The notes: generated from the letters alone by a model not told the origin. A stretch of 64,000 bases of DNA from Chlorella sorokiniana (GCA_025917655.1 CP084616.1:124001-188000); one strand, 5' to 3'; positions 34,463 through 44,928 are shown, numbered from the stretch's first letter. Numbers and translations: made by a program.

Positions 34463-36755
34463 ATGCACCAATCAGACCCGCGGAGCGTGGCTCCTCAGGC
34501 TGCCGCTGCCGCTGCCGCCAGCCCTGTGACTGCACCGCGCAACCCTAGCAGCCCTCTGGCTCCTGCGCTGCATCAGGCCGCTGCAAGTGCGTGGCCCGCC
34601 ATGAAGCAGCAGCGGCAGCAGCGTGGCTCCGCTTGTGCCACTGCCAGCGGTCAGGACGCCGGGGCAGGAGCGGAGGCGGAGGCCGGGACGGTCGCCCGAG
34701 CAGCGCATTCGCGCTGCCGCCAAACTTGCGGCAGACACGTTCCTGCGCGACGAGATTGCCCTGGGCATCAGCAGCGGCGCCGCGGTGAGCTGCGGCTGGC
34801 TGTGAAGCGCACGCAACGCGCCAAATGCGGATACGGCCAGCCCTGGTCCCTTGGTCCCTTGGTCCTGCTGGGCTGCCTGCTGCTGTTTGCAGTCTGGCTT
34901 CACGCCTGAAGCTCCCCCACTCCCACAACCTGCCTGCTGGCTCGCTCTTCGTCCTCATGAAAGCTCGCTCCTCGTCCTCATGAAAGCTCGCTCCTCGTCT
35001 TTATGAAAGCTCGCTCTTCGTCCTCATGAAAACCGCACCCCGCAGGTCGGCTACCTGCTCGAAGAGCTGGCGCAGCGGCTGGCGGCTGGCCGCTTGCGTG
35101 GCGTGCGCTGCGTGCCCGCCAGCGATGCCGCCGCCAGCGAGGCCGCCTTCCACGGCGTGCCGCTCACCACGCTGCAGGTGGGAAGGATAGCAGGATGAAA
35201 ACTTGGAAATTTTGAGCATGCTGACCCTTTGCTGTTAGCCGTGAACAGCCTGCTTTGCTCCGCGCCCCAGTCACCCCGCCAACAGAGCCCCCGCCTGACC
35301 GCCCGTGCATCTCCCCTGCCCTGCGGTATGGTACCGCAGGAAGCGGGACGCCTCGACTTCTTCGTCCAGGTGGCGGATGAGCTGGCGGCGGACCCGGAGG
35401 CCAACCTGGCTTTCATCGTGGGCCGCCAGCAGAAGCCAGCACAGGCAAGCCACCCTTCCGCCCTGCTGTCAGCCTGTGTTTCTGTCAGTACAGAGGATAT
35501 CGGGAGCCTTGAGCTGCTCCAGGCGGGTGCTGAGAGGCCGCGCAACAAGCCTTGCTTCTGTGGGGCAAAGGGCGGAAGTCGCGCTGGCGGGCAGCGTTTG
35601 CAGCTGGGCATGCGGCTGTCGGGCGGGGCTGGCTGCGGGCTGGATGGGGGCGCGGCTGAGCTGCGCTTCTGGACAGGCTGCAGAGGCAGCGCTCGCAGCA
35701 GCCGCCATGAGCCTTCCTCTGTGCCGCCATTTCGGGGCCGCTGGCCGTTTACGCCCATCGGCTGCCATGTCCTCTCCCACACCCGTCCCCTCCTGTTCTC
35801 CCCACACCTGCCCCATCAGCCAGCGCTGCTCCGCGCACGCGAGCTGGCTGCTGCCGCCACCGCCAACATTGTGATTGCGGAGGACCCTGCTGTGTTGGTG
35901 CCCCGCCTGGGCGGCACGCTGCCCGTGGCTGTTCAGGTGAGCAGCGCAGCGCAGCTCGGTACAAGGTTGGAGCTGGCGGGGATAGTGGGAGGGGGATGGC
36001 CGAGCTCGTCGGCCCCCATGCCGCCGCTCCACGCAGCTTGCGTCCCCCCGCCTACACACTACATCGCATCTGCCGCAGGAGGAAGGGTGGGAGGACATCG
36101 GCGAGGAGCTGGACGACATGTTCCTCGGGGATGCGGAGCTGTGGAGGTGAACGCCCTGTGCGCCGTCTTGCTGAGCGCGTACGCCGGCCTGCCTGTGCGC
36201 AGCAGCGTGAACCCAGCCGGGCGCTGCCAACCCGCGCTGCAGGCGGTCGAACGAGGAGGGGGCGGGGCCGCGGGGCGGCGACAGCCCGTACGTTTCGCCC
36301 GAGGGCCACGCTCTCATCGACATCCGCTTCTGTGAGCTGGCTGCTGCCTGCTAATCTGTTTGCTGTGCTGCTGGCTGTGCTGGCCCGGCTGCGACCGCCC
36401 CTTCTGCCAGTGCTTTTACCTCCTGCCGTGCCTGCTGTTTGGCTGGGGAAGCCTGGCCCAGCCGCCAGCTGGCCAGCCATGGCAAGGGATGGGGAGGGTG
36501 CCGCCCTCGACACGCTCCAGCTCCCTCCCCTGAGCAGCCCCTCCCTGTACCCCCTGCCTGGATGCGATACGTACCGCAGACGAGGGCCTGAAGCTGTACG
36601 GAGAGGACGCCGACTACGGCGCCATCGCCCGGGAGATAGAGGGGGTGGAGGGCGTGGTGGCACACGGACTGATGAGCAACGTGGCGGCGGCCGCGGTGGT
36701 GGCGGCGCCCGACGGGCCGCGCCTCGCCTGGCGCGGCGAGGACCCGCGAGGCTGA
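34463..36755 (+). CDS. RpiA-like protein (plastid RPI4 type), probable pseudoenzyme
   Basis: Homologue of ribose-5-phosphate isomerase A with most catalytic residues replaced. Exons: 34463-34784, 35046-35177, 35340-35444, 35820-35936, 36079-36146, 36243-36331 and 36580-36755; about 336 residues. After an Ala/Ser-rich transit-like N-terminus come EQRIRAAAKLAADTFLRDEI and ALGISSGAAVGYLLEELAQR, where active enzymes have GTGSTA; RLDFFVQVADEL where they have VDGADE; IVGRQQKPAQPALLRAREL where they have IKGGG..LTREK. EELDDMFLGDAELWRR, GGDSPYVSPEGHALIDIRF and EGVEGVVAHGLM complete the fold. By recalled alignment, E. coli Asp81, Lys94 and Glu103 are lost and Asp84 kept. It resembles plant RPI4. Exon 1 carries one frame break near 34675-34695. 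Intron 3 has a GC donor. Confidence 0.75.
34941..35032 (+). repeat. Four 23-base tandem repeats at the end of RpiA-like intron 1
   Basis: Units at 34941-34963, 34964-34986, 34987-35009 and 35010-35032 follow the pattern CTCGCTCYTCGTCYTYATGA plus AAR. They end 13 bases before the acceptor at 35045 and supply much of the pyrimidine-rich sequence that precedes it. Confidence 0.9.
35445..35819 (+). other. GC-AG intron 3 of the RpiA-like gene
   Basis: The donor is CCAGCACAG|GCAAGC and the acceptor CCCCATCAG. The join is phase 0 and gives GRQQKPAQ-PALLRAREL, continuous with the RpiA fold. Confidence 0.7.
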
Positions 36756-37256
36756 GCCTGGCTGATATGTCGATTCTTTGCTGACAAAACTAGTGCTTCC
36801 TGCTTTAATTGCGTCGGCAGCGATGCCCTGGAGGCGGGGAGGGGATGTGCCTGCTGGGCGCTGTGATGTCGCAGCAGCGCAAGGCCGTGGGATGCCGCTT
36901 CACCCCAACTCGAATACCTCACATTGCGAGTCATCAATTTTCTTGTCGAGTCTCAACAACGTATTCACACGAGCCGGCGCGGGAAGAGGAACCACAGGTG
37001 GGCACGCCTCCGGGCACGCCAACCCTGGCGTTGTGCCTTCGCCCGGACCCGTATTCTGCAGGTTTAGGCGGTTCATGGGCCAAGTGAGGCGTGTCGCGCT
37101 TCCCGTCCCCAAGGTCCTCAACTGCGCCACATCTTCCCGCTCGGCGGCGGCGGCGGGCCAGGGCTGCCTGTTGCTAATCGTTTCGAAGGGGATACTATTG
37201 CTGCGATATGAGCTGCCGTTCATGCATACGCCACGATTGCCTGGATGCTCCTGCAG
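36756..37256. other. Gap upstream of the first secreted paralogue
   Basis: 3' flank of the RpiA-like gene and promoter region of the secreted-family cluster. GC content is lower than in neighbouring exons (notably about 36900-36970). No exon or known element was recognised. Confidence 0.5.
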
Positions 37257-38717
37257 ATGGCTTCCTATGCGGTCGCTGCCGTGGTCTGGGCAGCATGCCT
37301 CGCAGCGGCAGCGCAAGGCAAGCACGCCAGCCATGCGGCGACGCTGTGCAGCAGCCACAAACCGCCAATCCCCTGCCAACATGCTGCTGCCCTGTGCGCC
37401 CTCACGCGCTTTTCCACTCCCCAGCAGCCAGCCTGGAGCCGTTTATCAACGACGGCGCCCGTTCCGAGCGGCGGGCCCCTTTGCCACGACGGATGTGGCC
37501 ACCACCAGCCACGACGGCACAAACGTTCCCACCATCGGCGGCATGTTTGTGGGGCCCGCATACCTGGCCGTCTACTCGGCCAACTCCAGCAGCAGCGAGT
37601 TTGTGACTGTCTACGAAACCGCATTCGGCACTGAGCTAGCCATCGAGCGGGGTGGGTGGCGGTGGGATGGCAAGGGCAGGCACAGCAAGGGCAGGCAGCC
37701 TGGCAAGCAAGCAGCCACAGCCAGGAATGCGATTCAAAGACGGCTGCGCCTGCTGGAAATGCAAGCCGGCGCGTGCCCCCACCACCACCACCACACACAC
37801 ACACGCATGCACACATACACGCGCCCCCCACACACACACACACACACACACCCACACACACCAACAGGTGTGTACTCCAGCTGGAACTGCAGCGAGGCTC
37901 ACGGCACCTACACCGCCATCGTGCAGGTCAACACGACCGCGCCCAACGGCACCAGTGAGCCGCCTGACCGCACGTCGGGAGCGCCGCTGCTGCGCAACCC
38001 CACCCCCACTCAAACCTAGTCGCCCGCCACTGGCAGCCCAGAAGCGCCCCTTGCTGCCCCATCCCCCTCTCAGCCACTGCAAGGCAGTACTGCGAGTACG
38101 GGAGGTGATGGACGGCCAATCCATCGCCTGGTGCGCCAGTCAGTCAGCATGACCTGCCATGCTTGCTTATGCGTGCTCGGGCTGCCTTGCACGCACGCCA
38201 GAGCGCTGCAGCGGGCGGCGGCCCGCAAGTCATGTTGCACCTGGTGGCATCAAATGCTGCCCCCTATGCACACACTCACCTGGGCTCACTGGCCCCCGCC
38301 TGCCGCTGTGCCCGCTGTGCCCGCTTTCAGGGACCGCGCCGAAGGCAGGTGCCCATCCACACGCTACCGTTACTACACAACTCTCAGGTCGGCGCTGCTC
38401 GCCCGCTCTCGTGGCGGCCGCCAGGCTGGCGGCCTGCTGCACGTCGGCTGCTGGGCCGCCGAATCAGCTCCAGGAAGCCGGCACTGCAGCAGGCTCCGAG
38501 CGCGGCTCGGCATGGCTGCATGTGGCGCACCAAACTTCGCAGCAGCAGCGCTGCCCTTTGAATCCATCACCCTTGCCCTTGCTGCAGTATCCCGATTGAG
38601 GAAGCGCCCTGCGGCTTCAGCAACGGCATTCAAACAGCAACTTCGGGCGCAACAGCCCCAGCCACAGGCACCACGGATTCGAGCGATGCGGCAGACGCCC
38701 CAGCGCCTGGATTTTGA
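37257..38717 (+). CDS. Secreted four-cysteine family protein, paralogue 1
   Basis: I cannot name this family. Exons: 37257-37317 (signal peptide MASYAVAAVVWAACLAAAAQ; an in-frame Met also lies at 37245), 37428-37651, 37868-37954, 38074-38130, 38331-38387 and 38588-38717. The mature protein starts ASLEPFINDGAR, continues through PTIGGMFVGPAYLAVY and ends in a Thr/Ala/Ser-rich tail (TSGATAPATGTTDSSDA). Four cysteines sit in WNCSE, QYCEYG, GRCPST and APCGFS. IVQVNTTAPNGT is shared word for word with paralogue 2 and contains potential N-glycosylation sites. Intron 1 has a GC donor. Exons 2 and 4 each break frame at a G/C run (about 37470-37485 and 38099-38104), so the gene may be intact with two base errors or damaged. 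Confidence 0.7.
37318..37427 (+). other. GC-AG intron 1 of secreted paralogue 1
   Basis: The donor is GCGCAAG|GCAAGC and the acceptor CCCCAGCAG. The junction is phase 1, as in paralogue 2, where the equivalent intron has a GT donor. Exon 1 is 61 bases in both genes. Confidence 0.6.
37786..37867 (+). repeat. CA/CAC-rich simple repeat in paralogue 1 intron 2
   Basis: Alternating CA and CAC units, with interruptions, run up to the acceptor ACCAACAG at 37867. Simple intronic repeat. Confidence 0.8.
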
Positions 38718-39680
38718 TGCAGATTGCACGGGAATCCCAGTCCGCCGCGGGTGACTGGCATGCAAAATGTGTCTTGCACAATGACTCGCCGTGAATCCCA
38801 GTCCGCCGCGGGTGACTGGCATGCAAAACTTGTCTTGCACAATGACTCGCCGCCTGGGCGTCCGCCGTTTCATTTTGCGGCTGACCGAGCCACGAGCGCA
38901 GCGGCGGAACCTATCTGATAGGACCGCTTCTCTGTGTGTCGTGTATACTCCGTTCTTTGTTGCACCCGCAGTTGGCCTTCCATGGGAGCAGGGTGCCGGG
39001 CGGCACACTGCAGCTTGAGAGGGCAGCTGCGGCCCACCGCCGCTGCGGCAGGCGGGCACCTGCGCTCTCTCTTGCAGATGCTGCAAAGAGGGGGTTCGCT
39101 GTCGGCCGGCACCCGTTTCATTCGGTGTGCTCACACCCGCTTGCGAGGCTCACAGCTCCACAGATCCAAAATTCCGAGAAAGTAGGTGACATATGGCTGC
39201 CCATTATACTCTGGCAGCCGAAGGTTGTTGCTTCGCGAGCGATCGTTCCGTATGCCTCTGTTTCCTGCTATCTGAGTGCTACAAGTCGTATTTAACGACA
39301 CAGGTGGGCTTAAGGAGGTAGTGTGGTTGCCGGCATCTCCGCATGTCAACCGGGGTGCCGCACCCTTGCCGCACCCGGTTGTCAGCGCGTGTAGTACTAT
39401 TCAATCGGCTTGATGGTGCGGGTACACAGGTTCCACAGCCTGCAGCCTGCCTCGTACCCAGTGCAGGGCGCTCCTCGAGCGAGTCTCCGGCCACATAAGG
39501 CGAATCAAGGCATTTTGCAGTGGTGCGCCATGAAGGGATTGCAGCCCCGCCCTGGATCCAGCCGCGTCCCAGTGTTGGCCCTGCGGCGGCACCGCCCGCT
39601 GCCTGCCTTGATGGGCAGGCAAGTGCAAGGCGATGCAACCTGCTGCCAAACACGGGCGCTTGTGCCCCTTTCCCTCGCAG
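38718..39680. other. Gap between secreted paralogues 1 and 2
   Basis: Starts with a two-copy 61-base duplication (38732-38852), followed by about 800 bases with lower GC, most AT-rich at about 39170-39320. This should include the paralogue 2 promoter. No exon is supported. Confidence 0.5.
38732..38852 (+). repeat. 61-base tandem duplication just after paralogue 1
   Basis: Copies at 38732-38791 and 38793-38852 begin GAATCCCAGTCCGCCGCGGG and differ at only two positions plus the junction. The first copy starts 15 bases after the stop codon of paralogue 1. Confidence 0.9.
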
Positions 39681-41117
39681 ATGGCTCACCGGCTTGTTTT
39701 AACTGTGGCTGTGGCGGCATGCCTGACGGTTTTCGCGGCTGGTGCGTGCCGCTCTGCGCGCCCGTGTGTCGCTCGCGCCCCATTGCATGTCGGCTTTTGA
39801 CATCTGGTTGAGTTTCTGCCACTCTGCCGCCGCTTGCCGATGCAGCCCAGATTCCTGCCTCCCTCCCAAACCCTGGCGCGCCGTACATGCTGGAGGGTGC
39901 CTTCATAGTCTACGACGGCTCGCAGCAGCTGGAGGACGGCACCAGCCCCACGATTGCGGGCGGCTGGTCCACCGGCGGGCAGTACACAGCAGCCACCGGC
40001 ATCAACGGCGGCGCAGCCGCGGCGATTGAGACGGGTGAGGGGCGGCCGGGGCGCTCAGCCGTCGCTGCAGCCCCGTTGGGCAGCGTGCCCCGGCTGCTCT
40101 GGCTGCCTGTGTGCGCACAACCTTGTTTGTCACCGCCCTCCATCACCGCGGGCCCACGCAGGCCTGTTCACCAGCTACGAGTGCGGCGACTCCAACGGCA
40201 CCTACATCGCCATCGTGCAGGTCAACACGACTGCGCCCAACGGCACCAGTGAGCCAGGCTGCGCAGCATGAGGGGGCGGGATCTGCTGGGCGCTGCACGT
40301 TGGGCGGGCACCACAATTCAGCTGCCCTTCCTCTCTGGTTTGTTGCGGTTCACGAGAGCGGGCATGCCCCTGCCCCCTCTCCTTCCCACCCCCAGCACAC
40401 ACACCCTGGCCCACCCCCAACCCCCTGCCGCAGCCACGAGCAAGCGTTATTGCGAGGTTGGCGGGGTGGATGAGTTCACCGTCTACTGGTGAGCCCTCAG
40501 CCGGCAGCAGCAGAGGCAGCATGGGTGGGGGCACGCTGCGGGCAGGGCCATCCGCCTCCTAGGCCCCTGGGAGGTGCTCTGCTGCGGGCCAGCCCGGTGG
40601 GGTTGCGCGACAGGTGCACGAGCCGTGGTGCAATGTTGTGGCTGTGGCTGCGCTGCAGGGACCGATCCGAGACCGCCTGTCCCACCGCCAACTTTCGCTT
40701 CTCTCTGGACCTCCGGTGAGCTGCGCAGCGCGGCTGCCTGGGCCCCCGCCAGCGCTGCAACGCGCGTGCCACGTCAGCAGCCCCCTGTGCATGCCGGGCA
40801 CCACGGGCGGCAGCGTGGGAGGCGCGTGCCCGCGGGCCGGCTGCATGCACCGCCCGCCGCGCGCGTCAGCGTCACGTCGTTCTTGCTGCCGCCGCCGCAG
40901 CGCCCCCCTGGAGGACCTGCCCTGCGGCTCCGTCAGCTCCAGCTTCACCGGCACCACCAGCCCTGCCACCTCCCCCACCGACGCCGCCACCGGGTCCACC
41001 GTCACCGTGACAGGCACGTCCGACTTGGCGGGCAGCCCTCCTGCCTCCGGCGCCGACATCGACTCGCCGCCTGCCGCCGGCGGCGCCGCCGGCGCCCCTC
41101 TCACGCCCGGCGCCTGA
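39681..41117 (+). CDS. Secreted four-cysteine family protein, paralogue 2
   Basis: The intact member: exons 39681-39741, 39846-40034, 40162-40248, 40434-40488, 40659-40715 and 40901-41117 sum to 222 codons without a frame break. Signal peptide MAHRLVLTVAVAACLTVFAA, then AQIPASLPNPGAPYMLEGAF. Cysteines occur in YECGD, RYCEVG, TACPTA and LPCGSV, the same four places as in paralogue 1; IVQVNTTAPNGT is identical. The last about 60 residues are Thr/Ser/Pro/Ala-rich (TSPATSPTDAATGSTVTV) and could be O-glycosylated or sit in the wall. Intron phases are 1,1,1,2,2, as in paralogue 1, and exons 1, 3 and 5 (61, 87 and 57 bases) have identical lengths in both genes. No enzyme motif or membrane anchor was seen. 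Function unknown. Confidence 0.8.
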
Positions 41118-42131
41118 TCGCGGGTGTGTTTGGAGCGGCAACAGGCGGCAGCAGGACTGGCGACACATGGCGCCGTGGCTTGTGCGCAAGGGAGCGCGCC
41201 TGCGCCGTGGCAAGGTCTTACAGGCAGCAGCCGTGCCTGCAATTTTGAGTGAGATTTGCTGTCGTGATCTGTGTGCACAGAACAAGTCGAACCAGTCGCG
41301 GCTGAGGCCTTTGCCCCCGTCAATTTTCTGCAATGGAGCTCCGGCTGCAGGACCTCCCCCTGGGCGGGGCAGCGCACAGCCAGCGGGGCAGAAAGGCGGC
41401 AGCGATGGATTGCAGTTCGCTCTGTCTGTGGTTCATACTTGAAAGACGTGGCTCCAGCCACTGTGCCCAGCATCTGGCACTGCTGTCCCGGACAGAAACA
41501 AGCTGACTGCCGCTGCAGCGCCGCCCCCGACGACGGCGGCGGCACCTGCCGGGGAGGCCCTCCGGCGCTGCTAAACGAGTTGAATTTTGCGTGTGTGTGC
41601 TAGGGGCTGGTTGTGTAAGGGCCTTCGAGGCCGCGGCGTGTGGCGGGCCTATGGGGCCCTCCTGCACAGTCCAACGGGGCCGCCTGCATTGATCACATTG
41701 CAACTCAAAATCTTGCGTTGTGACGGAAAGCAGAGCGGTGGTCCCAACAGGGGGCATGTGGCTCTGCAATTCCTGCGATGCGTGTCCCGCCCTGAATGGA
41801 CCCCCGCGACCCAAGTTTTCGCCTGCTCGCCACGTGTTCACCTGTTATTATCGGCTGCTACGCTGCTTACAGCGCTCCGCTTTCGATTGGTACAGGTTTG
41901 CCAGCTTCCTCCCAGGCCAGCCCCTCCTTTGCCGGCCTTTGAGTTCTGAGGTGCGTTCTGGCACTAAATAACGGTGTTACGGTGTGATGGAGCGCCATCC
42001 GCCTGGTGAATTGCTCTGCAGGGCCATCACCTCCCTCCCCGTGCGCCGGCGCCGTGCTGCCTCCTCTGTTGCTCATCAGAGGGCCCTGCATGCTCACCCC
42101 TTGCAGTGGCCTGCCAAGCCCAATCCCACAG
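41118..42131. other. Gap between secreted paralogues 2 and 3
   Basis: About 1 kb with moderate GC. TGTAA at about 41614-41618 could end the paralogue 2 transcript. Open frames here have no recognisable product. The second half should contain the paralogue 3 promoter. Confidence 0.5.
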
Positions 42132-44799
42132 ATGCACTTCCTTTCAGCGCGGTCGGCGCTGCTCTTTCCTTGCGGCGACGTGCGTGGCAGCACCGGCAGC
42201 GGGTGCGCCGCCGCCGCCTGGCGCGTGACGTCTGTGGCCGGTGGCCAGCCTTCCAGCAGCCTCTAGCCCACCACCTCCCCTCATCTTGTGCCGCGCTCTT
42301 TTCTCCAGCAGCATGTCCTGCGGTCTCTTGAGCAGGGAAGCGGCCCCCGGTTCCGGGCACGTCCAGCCCATTCACCCCTGCCAACAACACAGTGGCCCCT
42401 GGCCTGCTCCCCCTCCCCCTCCACCCTGCTCCCGCGCCTGCAGCCCAGATCTTGGTGGCCATCCCCAACCTCTCCGAGCAGGGCGCCCCGCCTTTCCTGG
42501 ACTCGGTGGTTTACGGCTACGCCCCCGACGACGGCGGCGCGGGCAGCGCCGACGGCGGCATCGTGCGCAACGGGGTGCACGCCGGCGACCGCTTCACCTA
42601 CACGCGCTACTACGCCGACGGCCCCCTCACCCTGCTGGGGCAGTACCTGTCCTGGGACTGCGTGGACCCGCAGAACGAGCCGGGTGAGGCGTCCCGCAGC
42701 TGCTCGGCAGCTGCCTGCGACGGCAGCTACGTCGAAGGGAGGATCGGCATCCTGTGAAGGAGGGGGCTTGGGTTGGTGGTGCTGGTGGTACGGTTGCCAG
42801 GATGTGTGTGTTTGTGTTTTTATGGTCGTGGGGAGAGGGGGCGCGGTCGGTGCGCGGCCTGCACGCTTTGACCTGCCCTCCTCCTCGACGCCGCCCTTCC
42901 CTCTCCTCCCCCTCGCACCATTCCTCCTACCAGTGCTTTGCTGCTTAGTGCTGTGCCCCGCCTTGTCACCGCCTACCCGCACTGCAGGCGCGTATCGGGC
43001 GGTGGTGGCGGTGACCAACGTCATTGCAGATCCCGCCACCAACCGTGAGTTGCTGCAGAGGCGCCGCCCGCTCGCCCGCTGCGGTTCCACCCTGCAGCGG
43101 CGGAGCTCAGCGGCGGTGGCGCGCTGAGGGCCCGCCTCTCTTCTGGCTTCCTTCGTCTGGAAGCTGGCTGGAAGCTGGCATGGAGTGCTGAGCTCGTGTG
43201 CAGCGCAGGCGCCTCGCCTCAGGCGGCCCTTGAGAGCCTCGTTGCGTTGCCTCCTGCCCCTCGTTGGTGCCCTCTTCTTCCGATCCCCCTCCCCCTGCAC
43301 CAGCCTTGCCTCGCCTGCTGTCCGTCCGCCTGTAGGGCTGGCGAGGAGCTCGCCCCTCTACTACTGTGAGTTCGGAGTGGTCAGCCCGGCCGAGAACACG
43401 CACGCCTGGTGGGCACTGCCGACGCCGCGGCGGCGCTTTTCCTCGAGACCTGCGCCACGCTGCCATGCCGTTTCGGCCTGCCTGCCGCCGCTGCCTGCCC
43501 GGTCCCTCTTCATCTGCTCTGCCCCGCTTGCAGCACCAGCACCCCGCCCTGAACTGTACTGTGTTGTGCGTGAGCCCAGCCGACGCCTGCTCTTTTCTTT
43601 GCCAACAACCTGCCCACGCCCGCTGACTGGCTTGCAGGGCGTGGGGCCGGATCGAGATGAATGACACCGAGTGGGAGCTGGTGTGCCCGCAGGCGCCGCA
43701 GCGCATCGACTATCGTGACTGGTGAGCCAGCAGCTGCCGAGAAGCTGCTGCACAGCGGCGGCAGCGCTGCCCCTGCTGCGCCAGCTGGCACACAGGGCGC
43801 GGCCGCCGCCCCGCCCACTGCCCTGCCTGTTGCTTGGGCTGCCACACCGTCGGCTTTCAGCTGCGCCTTGCTGTGTGAGGAGGGGCATGAGGCGCAGCCC
43901 CACACAGGCCATGCAGCTGCGACGGCGGGACATGCAGGGTGGCACCGCCTGCAGAACCTTCTTGGGGGCTCGCCCGCTGCTGTGACGCGGCCTTTGCATC
44001 CACACCCCCGGGCGCTACCTTGGCGCAACGCCCGCCTGCACCGCCGCTTCCGCGCTGCCGCCCCCGCAAGCCTGCTGGCCGGCCTCCCTATGCCGCAGGG
44101 CCAGTCCCAACAACAGCTACGTTTGCGGCGAGCCCGACTCAGTGACGGCTGTCGGCACAGCGTCCACGGGGACCAGACCATGCCCGACGACCAGCCCGTG
44201 GCGGCGGCCGACTTTGACGGCGACGGGAGGTGGGAGTGGCGGCTGCACCGCTGCCGCATGCTTCGGGCTGCTGCCTGCTGCGCATGGGGGATCTTGACTG
44301 CCTGCGTGCTGCGGAGGGCGGGCCGGCCGGTGGCACTCTTTCAGGTGCAAAGGAGCGGCTGCTGGTGCAGCCTGCCTGCTGCCGTGGCTGCCGCAGCGCG
44401 CTCCAGCCCTGCCCACCAGCCGCTGTGGCCCCTTTGCAGGCGAACATTTTCGATGCGGACAACGACGGGGATGGCGTGCCTGATGTGACAGGCAGGCCGC
44501 GCTGCGCCTGTGCCCTCTGCCTGCTGAGAAGAGCGATCAAAATCCCTCCCAACCACCGCGCCCAGCCTTGCAGCAAGAGCGACAGGGTTGGGGTGTTATC
44601 TCCCTACCCTCCACGCGCCCCCGTCTGCCCCCCAACCTCCCTCCTCTGAAGCACAAACCACAAACAATCCACACGCACCCCGCCCCTCTCTGCAGACACC
44701 GACAGCGACGGCAACGGCGTGCCGGACGGGCAGGCGGCGACGCCCACGCCCACGCCAGCTCCCGCACCAGGCAGCGGCCGCCGCCTCAGGGCGGATTGA
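42132..44799 (+). CDS. Secreted four-cysteine family protein, paralogue 3, with C-terminal Ca2+-binding-type Asp repeats
   Basis: A diverged, longer member. Exons: 42132-42202, 42444-42683, 42988-43044, 43336-43408, 43638-43721, 44099-44229, 44440-44484 and 44696-44799. Signal peptide MHFLSARSALLF...AATCVAAPAA, with a frame break near 42165-42171 inside it. AQILVAIPNLSEQGAPPF aligns with the mature start of paralogue 2. The four cysteines recur in WDCVD, YYCEFG, ELVCPQ and YVCGEP. Unlike its neighbours it ends with DFDGDG, FDADNDGDGVPD and DTDSDGNGVPDG, the pattern of thrombospondin type 3 or dockerin-like calcium loops, then a Pro/Thr/Ala tail. Frame continuity across exons 6-8 is not perfect by my reading, so the C-terminal junctions are approximate. 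Function unknown; an extracellular calcium-binding role is plausible. Confidence 0.65.
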
Positions 44800-44840
44800 C
44801 AGGCCGGGCGCAGCCTGATGTGTGGGCTGCACTCAGCGCG

Positions 44841-44928
44841 CTTGCTCCCTGTACTGGGCGTACCTGCTCCCTGTACCGCGCGTGCCTGCTACATGTACCG
44901 TGCATGCCTGCTTTCTGTACCGCGTTCC
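44841..44928 (+). repeat. Four 22-base tandem repeats in the 3' flank of paralogue 3
   Basis: Units at 44841-44862, 44863-44884, 44885-44906 and 44907-44928 follow CCTGCTCCCTGTACCGCGCG with substitutions; TGTAC is kept in every unit. The array starts 42 bases after the stop codon. Confidence 0.9.

Noticed and set aside
38732-38852. The 61-base direct duplication as a CRISPR unit or transposon terminal repeat
   Set aside because: Only two abutting copies, no spacer, no inverted ends and no associated cas or transposase gene; a simple tandem duplication explains it.
39170-39320. AT-rich block between paralogues 1 and 2 as a possible inserted element
   Set aside because: No terminal repeats, target-site duplication or coding remnant was visible; promoter regions across the window are generally AT-richer than genes.
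41320-41841. Minus-strand open frame between paralogues 2 and 3
   Set aside because: No recognisable domain, no signal peptide and Arg/Ser/Gln-biased composition; not supportable as a gene without transcripts.
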